NCBI RefSeq assembly: GCF_001425445.1
Contig: NZ_LMQU01000011.1
Span: 326 to 64,325 of the forward strand
DNA from: Devosia sp. Leaf420
GTDB lineage: Bacteria > Pseudomonadota > Alphaproteobacteria > Rhizobiales > Devosiaceae
Direction of reading: 5' to 3'
Length of the DNA stretch: 64,000 nucleotides
Shown: piece by piece, positions 53,699 to 64,000 of the stretch
Numbering within the stretch: the stretch's first letter is position 1
How the letters are laid out: every line of letters starts with the position of its first letter
Notes under the pieces: generated by a model
The model's input: the letters and a program-made list of their open reading frames with translations, nothing else
Told to the model about the DNA's origin: nothing
Database searches by the model: none
Made by a program: the position numbers and the translations under genes

Positions 53699-53920
53699 AT
53701 GACCATTACCGTTTATTCCAAGCCTGCCTGCGTCCAGTGCACCGCGACCACGCGCGCGCTCGACCGAAAGGGCATCGACTACACGGTGGTGGATATCTCC
53801 GAAGACGCTGCAGCTTACGCGCGCGTCGAAGAAATGGGCTATCGTCAGGTACCAGTGGTAGTAGCTGGTGATCAGCACTGGGCCGGTTTCCGTCCCGACA
53901 TGATCGGTAGCCTTTCCTAA
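53699..53920 (+). CDS. nrdH: NrdH glutaredoxin-like electron donor
   Basis: A 73-residue redoxin that reduces NrdE. The active site is [16 protein letters not shown] with the NrdH-type C11-V-Q-C14, and the C-terminal half has [20 protein letters not shown] followed by FRPDMI, where NrdH proteins keep 'W.GF.P'. GAGGATCCG precedes the ATG. First gene of nrdHIEF; 52 nt separate it from nrdI. Confidence 0.96.
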   Translation: MTITVYSKPACVQCTATTRALDRKGIDYTVVDISEDAAAYARVEEMGYRQVPVVVAGDQHWAGFRPDMIGSLS

Positions 53921-53972
53921 TTTTTTAAGCGCGCGGGCCCTGCTCGCGCCAACGGAGCCGGACTGCAGGATC

Positions 53973-54358
53973 ATGGGCAATATCGTCTATTATTCCAGCA
54001 CTTCGGAAAACACCCATCGCTTCGTCGAGAAGCTGGGGATGCACAGTGTGAGGCTGCCGGTAGATGCCGGCAGCGAGCCGCCTCAAGTGGATGAGCCATT
54101 CGTGCTCGTGGTGCCCACTTATGGCGGCAACGACGGCAAGGGCGCAGTGCCCAAGCCGGTTATAAAATTTCTCAATAATCCGGCCAATCGCAGCCTCATT
54201 CGAGGCGTCATCGCGGCCGGGAATACAAATTTCGGCACTTCCTATGGCGCGGCAGGCAATATCGTCAGCCAGAAATGTGCAGTGCCACTCCTCTATCGGT
54301 TCGAGTTGCTCGGAACGCCGGAGGACGTTGAAAACGTCAAGCAAGGACTCGAACGGTT

Positions 54359-54377
<19 letters not shown>
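53973..54377 (+). CDS. nrdI: NrdI flavodoxin
   Basis: A 134-residue flavodoxin-like protein that supplies the oxidant for assembling the dimanganese-tyrosyl cofactor of NrdF. FMN-binding landmarks: [36 protein letters not shown], and [20 protein letters not shown]. The last 19 nt overlap the nrdE start region. Confidence 0.95.
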
Positions 54378-57527
<3,150 letters not shown>

Positions 57528-57549
57528 TCTTAGATCAATGAGTTAAAAC

Positions 57550-57571
57550 GGCGCCGCAAGGCGCCTTTTTT
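57550..57571 (+). terminator. Rho-independent terminator of nrdHIEF
   Basis: GGCGCC-GCAA-GGCGCC followed by TTTTTT, starting 22 nt after the nrdF stop. Confidence 0.92.
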
Positions 57572-57680
57572 CATTGTGCTTGGCGCGCGGCCTTTCGTTT
57601 GCGTCTGCGCTTGAGGTCCTTATAGTGAGGGAGTCGCTTCGGCTCGGAGGAAGCTTGGGCGGCGTTAGGGAGGAATGCAC

Positions 57681-58817
57681 TTGAGCTTGCCGAAGCCAAA
57701 GAAATCCGTGGCGCTTTCGGGCGTGGTTGCTGGAAATACCGCGCTCTGCACGGTTGGGCGTACCGGGAATGATCTTCATTACCGGGGCTATGACATCCTT
57801 GATCTTGCACAGAACTGCGAGTTTGAGGAAGTCGCGCACCTGCTGGTCCACGGGACCTTGCCGACAGCGAGCGAACTCAAGGCTTATAAGGCAAATCTGA
57901 AGCGGATGCGGGGACTGCCGGAGGTAGTCAAGGCAGCACTCGAACTGCTGCCGGCGGCGACGCACCCGATGGATGTGCTGCGCACCGGTGTGTCGGTTCT
58001 TGGTTGTGTGCTGCCTGAAATGCACGATCATAACGTTAGTGGTGCGCGGGATATTGCTAACAGACTGTTAGCATCTCAGGGCTCCATGCTGCTCTATTGG
58101 TACCACTTTGCGCACAACGGGCGGCGCATCGAGGTCGAGACCGACGACGAGAGCATCGGGGGTCATTTCCTCCATCTGCTCCACGGCACCACGCCGAGCG
58201 AGAGCCATGTCAAAGCCATGCATGTCTCGCTGATCCTTTACGCGGAACACGAGTTCAACGCATCGACCTTTACGGCGCGGACCATTGCGGGGACCGGGTC
58301 GGACATGTTCTCGGCGCTTGCCGGCGCGATCGGTGCGCTGCGGGGCCCCAAGCATGGTGGGGCCAATGAAGTCGCCTTCGATATTCAGAAGCGCTATGCG
58401 AACCCCGATGAGGCGGAGGCGGATATTCGCCAACGGGTCGACAATCGCGAAGTGATCATCGGCTTCGGGCATCCGGTCTACACGGTGTCCGATCCGCGCA
58501 ACGAGGTGATCAAGAAGGTCGCGCAAAGCCTCTCGCAGGAGGCGGGATCGACGCGAATGTATGACATCGCGGCGCGGACCGAGGCGACCATGATGGACGC
58601 CAAGAAGATGTTCCCCAACCTCGATTGGTTCAGCGCCGTTTCCTATCACATGATGGGCGTGCCGACGGCGATGTTCACCCCGCTCTTCGTCATTGCTCGC
58701 ACATCAGGCTGGGCGGCGCATGTCATCGAGCAGCGGCAGGACAAAAAGATCATCCGGCCGAGCGCCAATTACACCGGACCGGAAGACCTCGCCTTTGTCC
58801 CAATCGAAAAGCGATGA
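57681..58817 (+). CDS. prpC: 2-methylcitrate synthase
   Basis: A 378-residue enzyme that condenses propionyl-CoA with oxaloacetate. PrpC rather than GltA is shown by [20 protein letters not shown] and [20 protein letters not shown] at the start, [20 protein letters not shown] in the active site, and [20 protein letters not shown] with NYTG at the end. Catalytic His/Asp motifs include GFGHPVY. I chose TTG at 57681: the strong site GGAGGA lies 6 nt before it, whereas ATG at 57675 directly abuts that site. Cotranscribed with prpB 94 nt downstream. Confidence 0.92.
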   Translation: MSLPKPKKSVALSGVVAGNTALCTVGRTGNDLHYRGYDILDLAQNCEFEEVAHLLVHGTLPTASELKAYKANLKRMRGLPEVVKAALELLPAATHPMDVLRTGVSVLGCVLPEMHDHNVSGARDIANRLLASQGSMLLYWYHFAHNGRRIEVETDDESIGGHFLHLLHGTTPSESHVKAMHVSLILYAEHEFNASTFTARTIAGTGSDMFSALAGAIGALRGPKHGGANEVAFDIQKRYANPDEAEADIRQRVDNREVIIGFGHPVYTVSDPRNEVIKKVAQSLSQEAGSTRMYDIAARTEATMMDAKKMFPNLDWFSAVSYHMMGVPTAMFTPLFVIARTSGWAAHVIEQRQDKKIIRPSANYTGPEDLAFVPIEKR

Positions 58818-58911
58818 CCCCATCTCGACGAGCCCTCTTCTTGGAAAGATGAGGGAACGATAAGACCGCTGGACGCGCGGCAGAACCGGCCAGCGTCGAA
58901 AGGAATTGACC

Positions 58912-59832
58912 ATGCCGTATCTTCTCTCCTCCGACATGCCCACCGAACCGGCAGGGCTGCGCTTTCGGGCGCTGATCGAGCGCGGCGGCATTTTGCGCTT
59001 GCCCGGTGCGCACAATGGCATGGCGGGGATCCAGGCGCGCAATGCTGGGTTCGAGGCGCTTTATCTCTCGGGCGCAGCGATGACGGCCTCGATGGGCCTG
59101 CCCGATCTCGGCATCATCACGGTGGACGAGGTGTCGTTCTTCATCCGCCAGGTGGCGCGGGCGAGCGGACTGCCGGTCTTGGTCGATGGCGATACCGGCT
59201 ATGGCGAAGCGCTCAATGTCATGCACATGGTCCGCACCTTTGAGGATGCAGGCGCCGGTGCCGTGCATCTCGAAGATCAGTTGCTGCCCAAGAAATGCGG
59301 GCATCTCAACGACAAGAAACTCGCAGATGCGCGCGACATGGCGGCGAAGGTTGCGGCAGCGGCCAAGGCGCGACGGCATCTCTATGTCGTGGCGCGCACC
59401 GACGCGGCGGCGAGCGAGGGCATGGATGGCGCAGTGGCGCGCGCCAAGATGTACATGGAGGCCGGGGCCGATGCGATCTTCCCCGAGGCTTTGAACACGG
59501 CCGAAATGTTCCGCGAATTCGCGGCGCGCATGCCGGGTGTGCCGCTCCTTGCCAATATGACCGAGTTTGGCCGCACGCCGTTCTTCACCGCGAACGAGTT
59601 CGAGGAGATGGGCTATCGCATGGTGATCTGGCCGGTCTCATCGCTGCGCGTCGCCAACAAGGCACAGGAAAAGCTTTACGGCACCATCGCGCGCGATGGT
59701 TCGACCAAGGCAATGCTCGAAGACATGCAGACGCGGGCCGAGCTTTATGCGGCAATCGGGCTGGATGACTATGAGGCGCTCGATGCCTCGATCGTGGCGA
59801 CGGTTATACCGGAGCCGATTGACGGCAAGTGA
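58912..59832 (+). CDS. prpB: 2-methylisocitrate lyase
   Basis: A 306-residue ICL/PEPM-superfamily enzyme that cleaves 2-methylisocitrate to pyruvate and succinate. The catalytic KKCGH motif is at residues 127-131 (C129), with the preceding DGDTGYGEALNV and AGAGAVHLEDQ binding the metal and substrate, and the barrel end NMTEFGRTPFFTANEFEEMG, typical for PrpB. AAAGGA lies 8 nt before the ATG. Second gene after prpC; prpD and a PrpR regulator are not in the window. Confidence 0.94.
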   Translation: MPYLLSSDMPTEPAGLRFRALIERGGILRLPGAHNGMAGIQARNAGFEALYLSGAAMTASMGLPDLGIITVDEVSFFIRQVARASGLPVLVDGDTGYGEALNVMHMVRTFEDAGAGAVHLEDQLLPKKCGHLNDKKLADARDMAAKVAAAAKARRHLYVVARTDAAASEGMDGAVARAKMYMEAGADAIFPEALNTAEMFREFAARMPGVPLLANMTEFGRTPFFTANEFEEMGYRMVIWPVSSLRVANKAQEKLYGTIARDGSTKAMLEDMQTRAELYAAIGLDDYEALDASIVATVIPEPIDGK

Positions 59833-59857
59833 ACCGTTGAAGCTAGCGCAAGCATGA

Positions 59858-59920
59858 TGTCACCCGCGCTTGACCAGGGGCCTCTCTTCAAATCTGGGTC
59901 CCGGCCTGCGCCGGGATGAC
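59858..59920. repeat. REP-like palindromic element
   Basis: TGTCACCCGCGCTTGACC... ends in CCCGGCCTGCGCCGGGATGAC. It shares the outer TGTCA/ATGACG frame and CCGGCCT-CGCCGG hairpin with the copy at 3270-3340. Situated between prpB and queH. Confidence 0.72.
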
Positions 59921-60033
59921 GGCCGGTGGGCTTGAATACATCGAGCGACACTTCGATGTGACTCTCGCCGACACCTGCATAACGATCCGCTGAAAAACTG
60001 GAAATCCTTCTGCACTTTTGCTATGCCGCGCGC

Positions 60034-60699
60034 ATGAGCGAAGATTTTGAACGTCCAGTCCTGACCCCTCCCACCGGCGAAAAGAAGGTGCTGCTGCATT
60101 CGTGCTGCGCGCCGTGCTCGGGCGAAGTGATGGAGGCCATGCTGGCCTCCGGCGTCGAATATACGATCTTCTTTTACAATCCCAACATTCACCCCAAGCG
60201 CGAATACCTGCTGCGCAAGGATGAAAATGTCCGCTTTGCCGAAAAGCACGGCGTGCCCTTCGTCGATGCCGATTACGACCGCGACAACTGGTTCGCGCGC
60301 GCCAAAGGCATGGAGCATGAGCCGGAGCGCGGCATTCGCTGCACCATGTGCTTCGATATGCGGTTCGAGCGGACCGCGCTCTATGCTCATGAGCATGGCT
60401 TTCCGGTGATGACGAGCTCGCTTGGCATTTCGCGCTGGAAAAACATGGCGCAGATCAATGACTGCGGAAAGCGGGCCGCGGCCCCTTATGAGGGTCTTTC
60501 CTATTGGGATTATAATTGGCGCAAGGGCGGAGGCTCGGCGCGTATGATCGAAATCTCCAAGCGCGAAGAATTCTACCAGCAGGAATATTGCGGCTGCGTC
60601 TATTCGCTCCGCGACACCAACGACCACCGTATTTCGACTGGCCGTGACCGCATCGTCCTCGGTCAGAACTACTACGGCAAGGACACCGCTTCGGAATAG
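60034..60699 (+). CDS. queH: Epoxyqueuosine reductase QueH
   Basis: A 221-residue enzyme of the former DUF208 family, which reduces epoxyqueuosine to queuosine in the tRNA wobble position. Conserved cysteines that bind Fe-S and metal are visible: [12 protein letters not shown] (C24, C25, C28), [16 protein letters not shown], and [30 protein letters not shown] and [13 protein letters not shown] are further landmarks. Last residues GKDTASE. Stands alone; a palindrome follows at 60712. Confidence 0.95.
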   Translation: MSEDFERPVLTPPTGEKKVLLHSCCAPCSGEVMEAMLASGVEYTIFFYNPNIHPKREYLLRKDENVRFAEKHGVPFVDADYDRDNWFARAKGMEHEPERGIRCTMCFDMRFERTALYAHEHGFPVMTSSLGISRWKNMAQINDCGKRAAAPYEGLSYWDYNWRKGGGSARMIEISKREEFYQQEYCGCVYSLRDTNDHRISTGRDRIVLGQNYYGKDTASE

Positions 60700-61038
60700 A
60701 ACCGACGCGTTGATTGGGATTAGTCCCAATCGTAATGGCAATAAATTGCGAGTTAAATCGCCCTATTGCACCTCAACTGGTGCAATGCCGTATAAATTTT
60801 ATCGGTTCTCTTAAATATGGCGAAAAGAAGTCGCTCAATGCTGCAGCTTCGTAATGCCAGCAAGTAGAGGGGTTGGGTAACTCCAGTTGCTATCCCGCAT
60901 TGCGGCCTTGGCAGGCATGTCATGAATGAGCGGCTTAGTTATCGCTTCATTAACCATGCTTTCCTAGTTTTGTCATAGCTATCCAGCAGGCAGGACGCCG
61001 TTGCTAGCAATCGTGGGCTAAGCTCGGATTTATCTGAC
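60700..61038. other. Intergenic region before the cellulose operon
   Basis: No gene is supported in these 339 bp. The stretch from about 60740 to 60980 is AT-rich for this genome (AAATTTTATCGG, CATTAACCATGC, TAGTTTTGTCATAG), so the bcsN promoter probably lies there. Apart from the palindrome at 60712-60731 I see no repeats. Confidence 0.5.
60712..60731. terminator. Palindrome after queH
   Basis: GATTGGGA-TTAG-TCCCAATC, perfect 8-bp arms, 12 nt after the queH stop. It may terminate queH, but there is no T-run; an operator for the cellulose operon is also possible. Confidence 0.45.
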
Positions 61039-61968
61039 ATGCAGGACAAAACGCGCACTGTGCTCCCGTGGGGCAACATCGTCCGGAATGGTATTGCAGC
61101 TACGCTCGTAGCGGCGACCATGGCTGGCTGTGCCACAACGAGCGACATGCCAAGCTCGGAAGCCGAGATCATCCGGCCCTCGAAGGCCGTCATCCTGCCC
61201 CCGCCGGGCGGACCGGCGATCATCACCGTCGTGGAAACGACCTATCCCAATGCCATCCGGCAGGATATTTCGCTCGCGACCGAAGCGCGCAGCGTCGGCG
61301 AGAACAAGATCAGCGTCATCCGCTTCACCAGCAAGGGTGGAGATGGCAGCGATGCCGCGCTCAAGGACGTGCCATTCACTCAGGTCAACCTGACCGAAGA
61401 AGCGCTGGCCGCCTGGCCCGGCTCGGGCATGGCCGTGTCGCCCTATTATGTGCAGAACGATTACGGTCCCTTTGGCTATGCCATCGCGCGGCCGCCCAAT
61501 GGAGACGTCTGCCTTTATGCCTGGCAGCGGGTGGAGCCGACCCTGCGCCCATCCGGCGCGGTTGACCGCGGCACAATCATCCTCCGGGTGCAACTTTGCC
61601 GCCGCGGCGTTTCCGAAGAAGCGCTGCTCGACATTATGTACCGCCTGCGGCTCAACACCGATGTCTTCCCGCCGAGTGCAGCGCCAACCGCAATCGGTCG
61701 CATCGCCGCGCCGATCAGACCCGAAAATGCCAATGGCTTTGCTAACGTCATTCCTATCAGTCAGCCCGTTGCCGTGACCCGCCCTGCGCCGACGCGCCCG
61801 GCCCAGCCTGTGCAGACGGTTCAGACGACGACACCAATCCTCACCCCACCGCCAGGCGCGCCCATCGTGCCCGCACCGGGTGGAACGACCACACCAATCG
61901 GCGGCGGACTGCCGCGGCCAACCTCCACAGGGGTAACGGTTCCATCGCCGCTCTCGGGCGGCAATTAG
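61039..61968 (+). CDS. bcsN: Cellulose biosynthesis lipoprotein BcsN
   Basis: A 309-residue protein of the rhizobial BcsN family. It begins with a lipoprotein signal: basic start, hydrophobic GIAATLVAATMAGC with lipobox Cys31. The middle has the BcsN core (VVETTYPNAIRQDISLATEA, FGYAIARPPNGDVCLYAWQR, and LRVQLCRRGVSEEALLDIMY). The last 75 residues are a Pro/Thr-rich tail (TRPAPTRPAQPVQ, PTSTGVTVPSPLSG), perhaps spanning the cell wall. It sits 15 nt before bcsA, fitting the class III-like alphaproteobacterial bcs operon; function in cellulose export is not known in detail. Confidence 0.9.
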   Translation: MQDKTRTVLPWGNIVRNGIAATLVAATMAGCATTSDMPSSEAEIIRPSKAVILPPPGGPAIITVVETTYPNAIRQDISLATEARSVGENKISVIRFTSKGGDGSDAALKDVPFTQVNLTEEALAAWPGSGMAVSPYYVQNDYGPFGYAIARPPNGDVCLYAWQRVEPTLRPSGAVDRGTIILRVQLCRRGVSEEALLDIMYRLRLNTDVFPPSAAPTAIGRIAAPIRPENANGFANVIPISQPVAVTRPAPTRPAQPVQTVQTTTPILTPPPGAPIVPAPGGTTTPIGGGLPRPTSTGVTVPSPLSGGN

Positions 61969-61983
61969 GCAAGGAAGCAGGCC

Positions 61984-64000
61984 ATGAATAAGGCGCTGAC
62001 CGTTATCCTCTGGATCGCGATCTCCGCGGTCGTCATCACGCTGGTGACGATCCCGGTAAGCTTGCAGACCCACCTCGTGATGGGCGCCGTACTGCTCCTT
62101 GCCATGATGGTGATCAAGCTCCTGAAGCTTGAAGGGAATTGGCGGCTGCTGCTGCTGACATTCGGCACCATCATCGTGCTGCGCTACGCCTATTGGCGCA
62201 CGACGAGCACCCTGCCCCCGATCGATCAGTGGATGGATTTCATCCCCGGGCTGATCCTTTATCTCGCTGAGATGTACTGCATTCTGATGCTGTTCCTCAG
62301 CTTGTTCGTCGTGGTGCGGCCGATGCCGAGCCACAAGTCGATCCGTTTGCCCGACGACGAACCCGTGCCTTTGGTCGATGTCTTCATCCCGACCTATAAC
62401 GAAGATTATGAACTGCTTGCCGGCACACTCGCCGCTGCCAAGGGCATGGACTATCCCGAAGACCGCTTCACCGTCTGGCTGCTCGACGACGGCTCGACCG
62501 ATGCCAAGCGCAACAATCCCGATCCCGAGCAGGCCGCCGACGCCCAGGAGCGGCACGAGCAGCTCAAAAAGCTCTGTGAAGACCTCGGCTGCCGCTATCT
62601 GACCCGCGCCCGCAACGAACACGCCAAGGCCGGCAATCTCAATAATGGTCTTGCCAATTCGACCGGCGAATTCATCGCCGTCTTCGACGCCGACCACGCC
62701 CCGGCCCGCGATTTCCTTCAGGAAACCGTTCCTTTCTTCGGTCGGGACAATCGTCTCTTCCTCGTGCAGACGCCGCACTTCTTTCTCAATCCCGATCCGT
62801 TGGAGCGCAATCTTCGCACGTTCGAAGTCATGCCGTCGGAGAACGAGATGTTCTATGGCGTGATCCAGCGCGGGCTCGACCGCTGGAACGCCGCTTTCTT
62901 CTGCGGCTCGGCAGCGCTGTTGCGCCGCGAAGCGCTCGTTACCACCAATGGGTTTTCCGGCCGCTCGATCACCGAGGACTGCGAAACCGCTATCGAACTG
63001 CATAGCCGCGGCTGGAATTCGATCTATGTCGACAAGCCCCTCGTGGCAGGCCTGCAGCCGGTGACCTTTGCCAGCTTCATCGGCCAGCGCACGCGTTGGG
63101 CGCAGGGGATGATGCAGATTCTCCTCTTCAGCTTCCCGCTCTTCAAGGCCGGGCTCAACCTGCCCCAGCGGCTTTGCTATCTCTCGAGCACCTTCTTCTG
63201 GCTTTTCCCCATCCCGCGCATGATCTTCCTTTTTGCGCCGTTCTTTTATCTCTTCTTCGATCTGCAGGTGTTCACCGCATCGGGCGGGGAATTTGCCGCC
63301 TATACACTGACCTATGTGGTGGTGAACCTCGTCATGCAGAATTCGCTCTTTGGGCGCTGGCGATGGCCGTGGATTTCCGAGCTCTACGAGTATATCCAGT
63401 CCGTCCACCTGCTCGGCGCATTGTTTTCCGTGGCCCGCAATCCCTATAAGCCGAGCTTCACCGTGACGGCGAAGGACGAGAGCGTTGAATCCTCGCGCCT
63501 GTCCGAACTTGCACGTCCCTTTTATCTGATCTTCCTGCTGCTGGTGATCGCTGTCGGCATGACGATCTGGAAGATCGGCGCCCAGCCCTATCAAGCCGAA
63601 GTCACCATGGTGGTGGGCGGCTGGAACATCTTCAATCTGATCCTTGCAGGCTGTGCCCTTGGCGTCGTTTCCGAGCGTCGCGAAGGCTGGGGCAGCCGGC
63701 GCGTTGCCGTGGAACGGCGCTGCGAAATCCGTGGGGCCGATGGCGAATGGATGCGCGGCATGATGGTCAATGTGTCGAGCGGCGGCGTCGCCGTGCGTCT
63801 GCCGACCGGGGCCGCCGGTCTTGGGCGCGGGATGCCGACGGGGCTGCGATTTACCCCGCTCTCCAATATCTATGGCACCGACCTTCCCGTGACCATTCAG
63901 TCAGTCACCCAGGAAGGCAAGGGCGTCATCTTCGGCTGCCGCTACGCGCCTGATCGCGGCTATCACTATCGCCTGATCGCGGATCTCATCTATGCCAATT
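61984..64000 (+). CDS. bcsA: Cellulose synthase catalytic subunit (3' end outside window)
   Basis: At least 672 residues, open at the window edge. GT2 processive synthase: N-terminal membrane helices, then LLDDGSTDAKRN (D168/D169), VFDADHAP (D235, D237), TEDCETA (330-336, catalytic base) and QRTRWAQGM (Q368-W372), followed by four more membrane segments and a C-terminal PilZ domain from about residue 560. The PilZ second motif NVSSGG (596-601) is present; the first (RREGWGSRR..VER, 565-579) lacks exact RxxxR spacing. BcsA makes beta-1,4-glucan and is normally activated by c-di-GMP via PilZ. Start ATG is 15 nt after bcsN. Confidence 0.95.
   Translation, partial: MNKALTVILWIAISAVVITLVTIPVSLQTHLVMGAVLLLAMMVIKLLKLEGNWRLLLLTFGTIIVLRYAYWRTTSTLPPIDQWMDFIPGLILYLAEMYCILMLFLSLFVVVRPMPSHKSIRLPDDEPVPLVDVFIPTYNEDYELLAGTLAAAKGMDYPEDRFTVWLLDDGSTDAKRNNPDPEQAADAQERHEQLKKLCEDLGCRYLTRARNEHAKAGNLNNGLANSTGEFIAVFDADHAPARDFLQETVPFFGRDNRLFLVQTPHFFLNPDPLERNLRTFEVMPSENEMFYGVIQRGLDRWNAAFFCGSAALLRREALVTTNGFSGRSITEDCETAIELHSRGWNSIYVDKPLVAGLQPVTFASFIGQRTRWAQGMMQILLFSFPLFKAGLNLPQRLCYLSSTFFWLFPIPRMIFLFAPFFYLFFDLQVFTASGGEFAAYTLTYVVVNLVMQNSLFGRWRWPWISELYEYIQSVHLLGALFSVARNPYKPSFTVTAKDESVESSRLSELARPFYLIFLLLVIAVGMTIWKIGAQPYQAEVTMVVGGWNIFNLILAGCALGVVSERREGWGSRRVAVERRCEIRGADGEWMRGMMVNVSSGGVAVRLPTGAAGLGRGMPTGLRFTPLSNIYGTDLPVTIQSVTQEGKGVIFGCRYAPDRGYHYRLIADLIYAN

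Noticed and set aside
61030-63594. An 854-codon minus-strand frame across bcsN and bcsA
   Set aside because: Despite its length the product is a His/Arg/Gly-rich shadow; the plus strand has the lipobox, DxD, TED and QRTRW motifs.

Overview
The window is GC-rich, densely coded chromosomal DNA with many ATGA stop/start overlaps between co-directional genes. Gene content points to an alphaproteobacterium of the order Hyphomicrobiales (Rhizobiales): a rhizobial-type BcsN-BcsA cellulose locus, C93 transglutaminase-like cysteine peptidases, class Ib ribonucleotide reductase beside a Sit-type manganese importer, REP-like palindromes of the CCGGGATGACA kind, and a spike protein related to the Rhodobacter gene transfer agent. 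A Devosia-like genus is my best guess, but no rRNA or tRNA gene is present to prove it. All functional calls come from reading motifs in translated sequence; no database search was run.

Layout. 1-0.9 kb: a decayed IS110-family transposase and palindromic repeats. 0.9-17.7 kb: housekeeping and stress genes: an ECF sigma/anti-sigma pair divergent from argB, a TauE-type exporter, a TetR-controlled 14-TM efflux pump, ilvA, a secreted protein of unknown role, a pyrimidine 5'-nucleotidase, a VOC protein, an ABC exporter, a BaiN-like flavoprotein, ROK kinase-cutC, and a chemoreceptor.

18.0-37.5 kb is a surface-polysaccharide region. Six genes joined by 4-nt overlaps (GT4 glycosyltransferase, Wzy-like polymerase, two hexapeptide acyltransferases, Wzx-like flippase, second glycosyltransferase) would build and export a repeat unit. 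Around them lie a UDP-sugar epimerase, two Wzz/BY-kinase co-polymerases, a PPP-type phosphatase, an O-antigen-ligase-like protein, a priming sugar transferase, and two nearly identical secreted C93 peptidases that share a leader. Inside this region, on the opposite strand, sits a two-gene module that looks like the head-spike base and fibre of the Rhodobacter GTA. Those spikes are known to bind host capsule, so finding the pair inside an exopolysaccharide locus is the most interesting observation here.

37.6-49.6 kb: AbrB-type transporter, a three-gene operon of circularly permuted ATP-grasp, alpha-E protein and a transglutaminase-fold protein that has lost its catalytic cysteine, a 2-hydroxyacid dehydrogenase with a small monooxygenase, GNAT, GH13 alpha-glucosidase, a CPC-type metal ATPase divergent from its MerR regulator, and a rifampin ADP-ribosyltransferase homologue. 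49.6-57.6 kb: the divergent sitABCD and nrdHIEF operons form one manganese/dNTP unit with Fur-type and NrdR-type sites between them. 57.6-64.0 kb: prpC-prpB of the 2-methylcitrate cycle without prpD, queH, then bcsN and a bcsA that runs off the window end. No tRNA, rRNA or CRISPR array was recognised.
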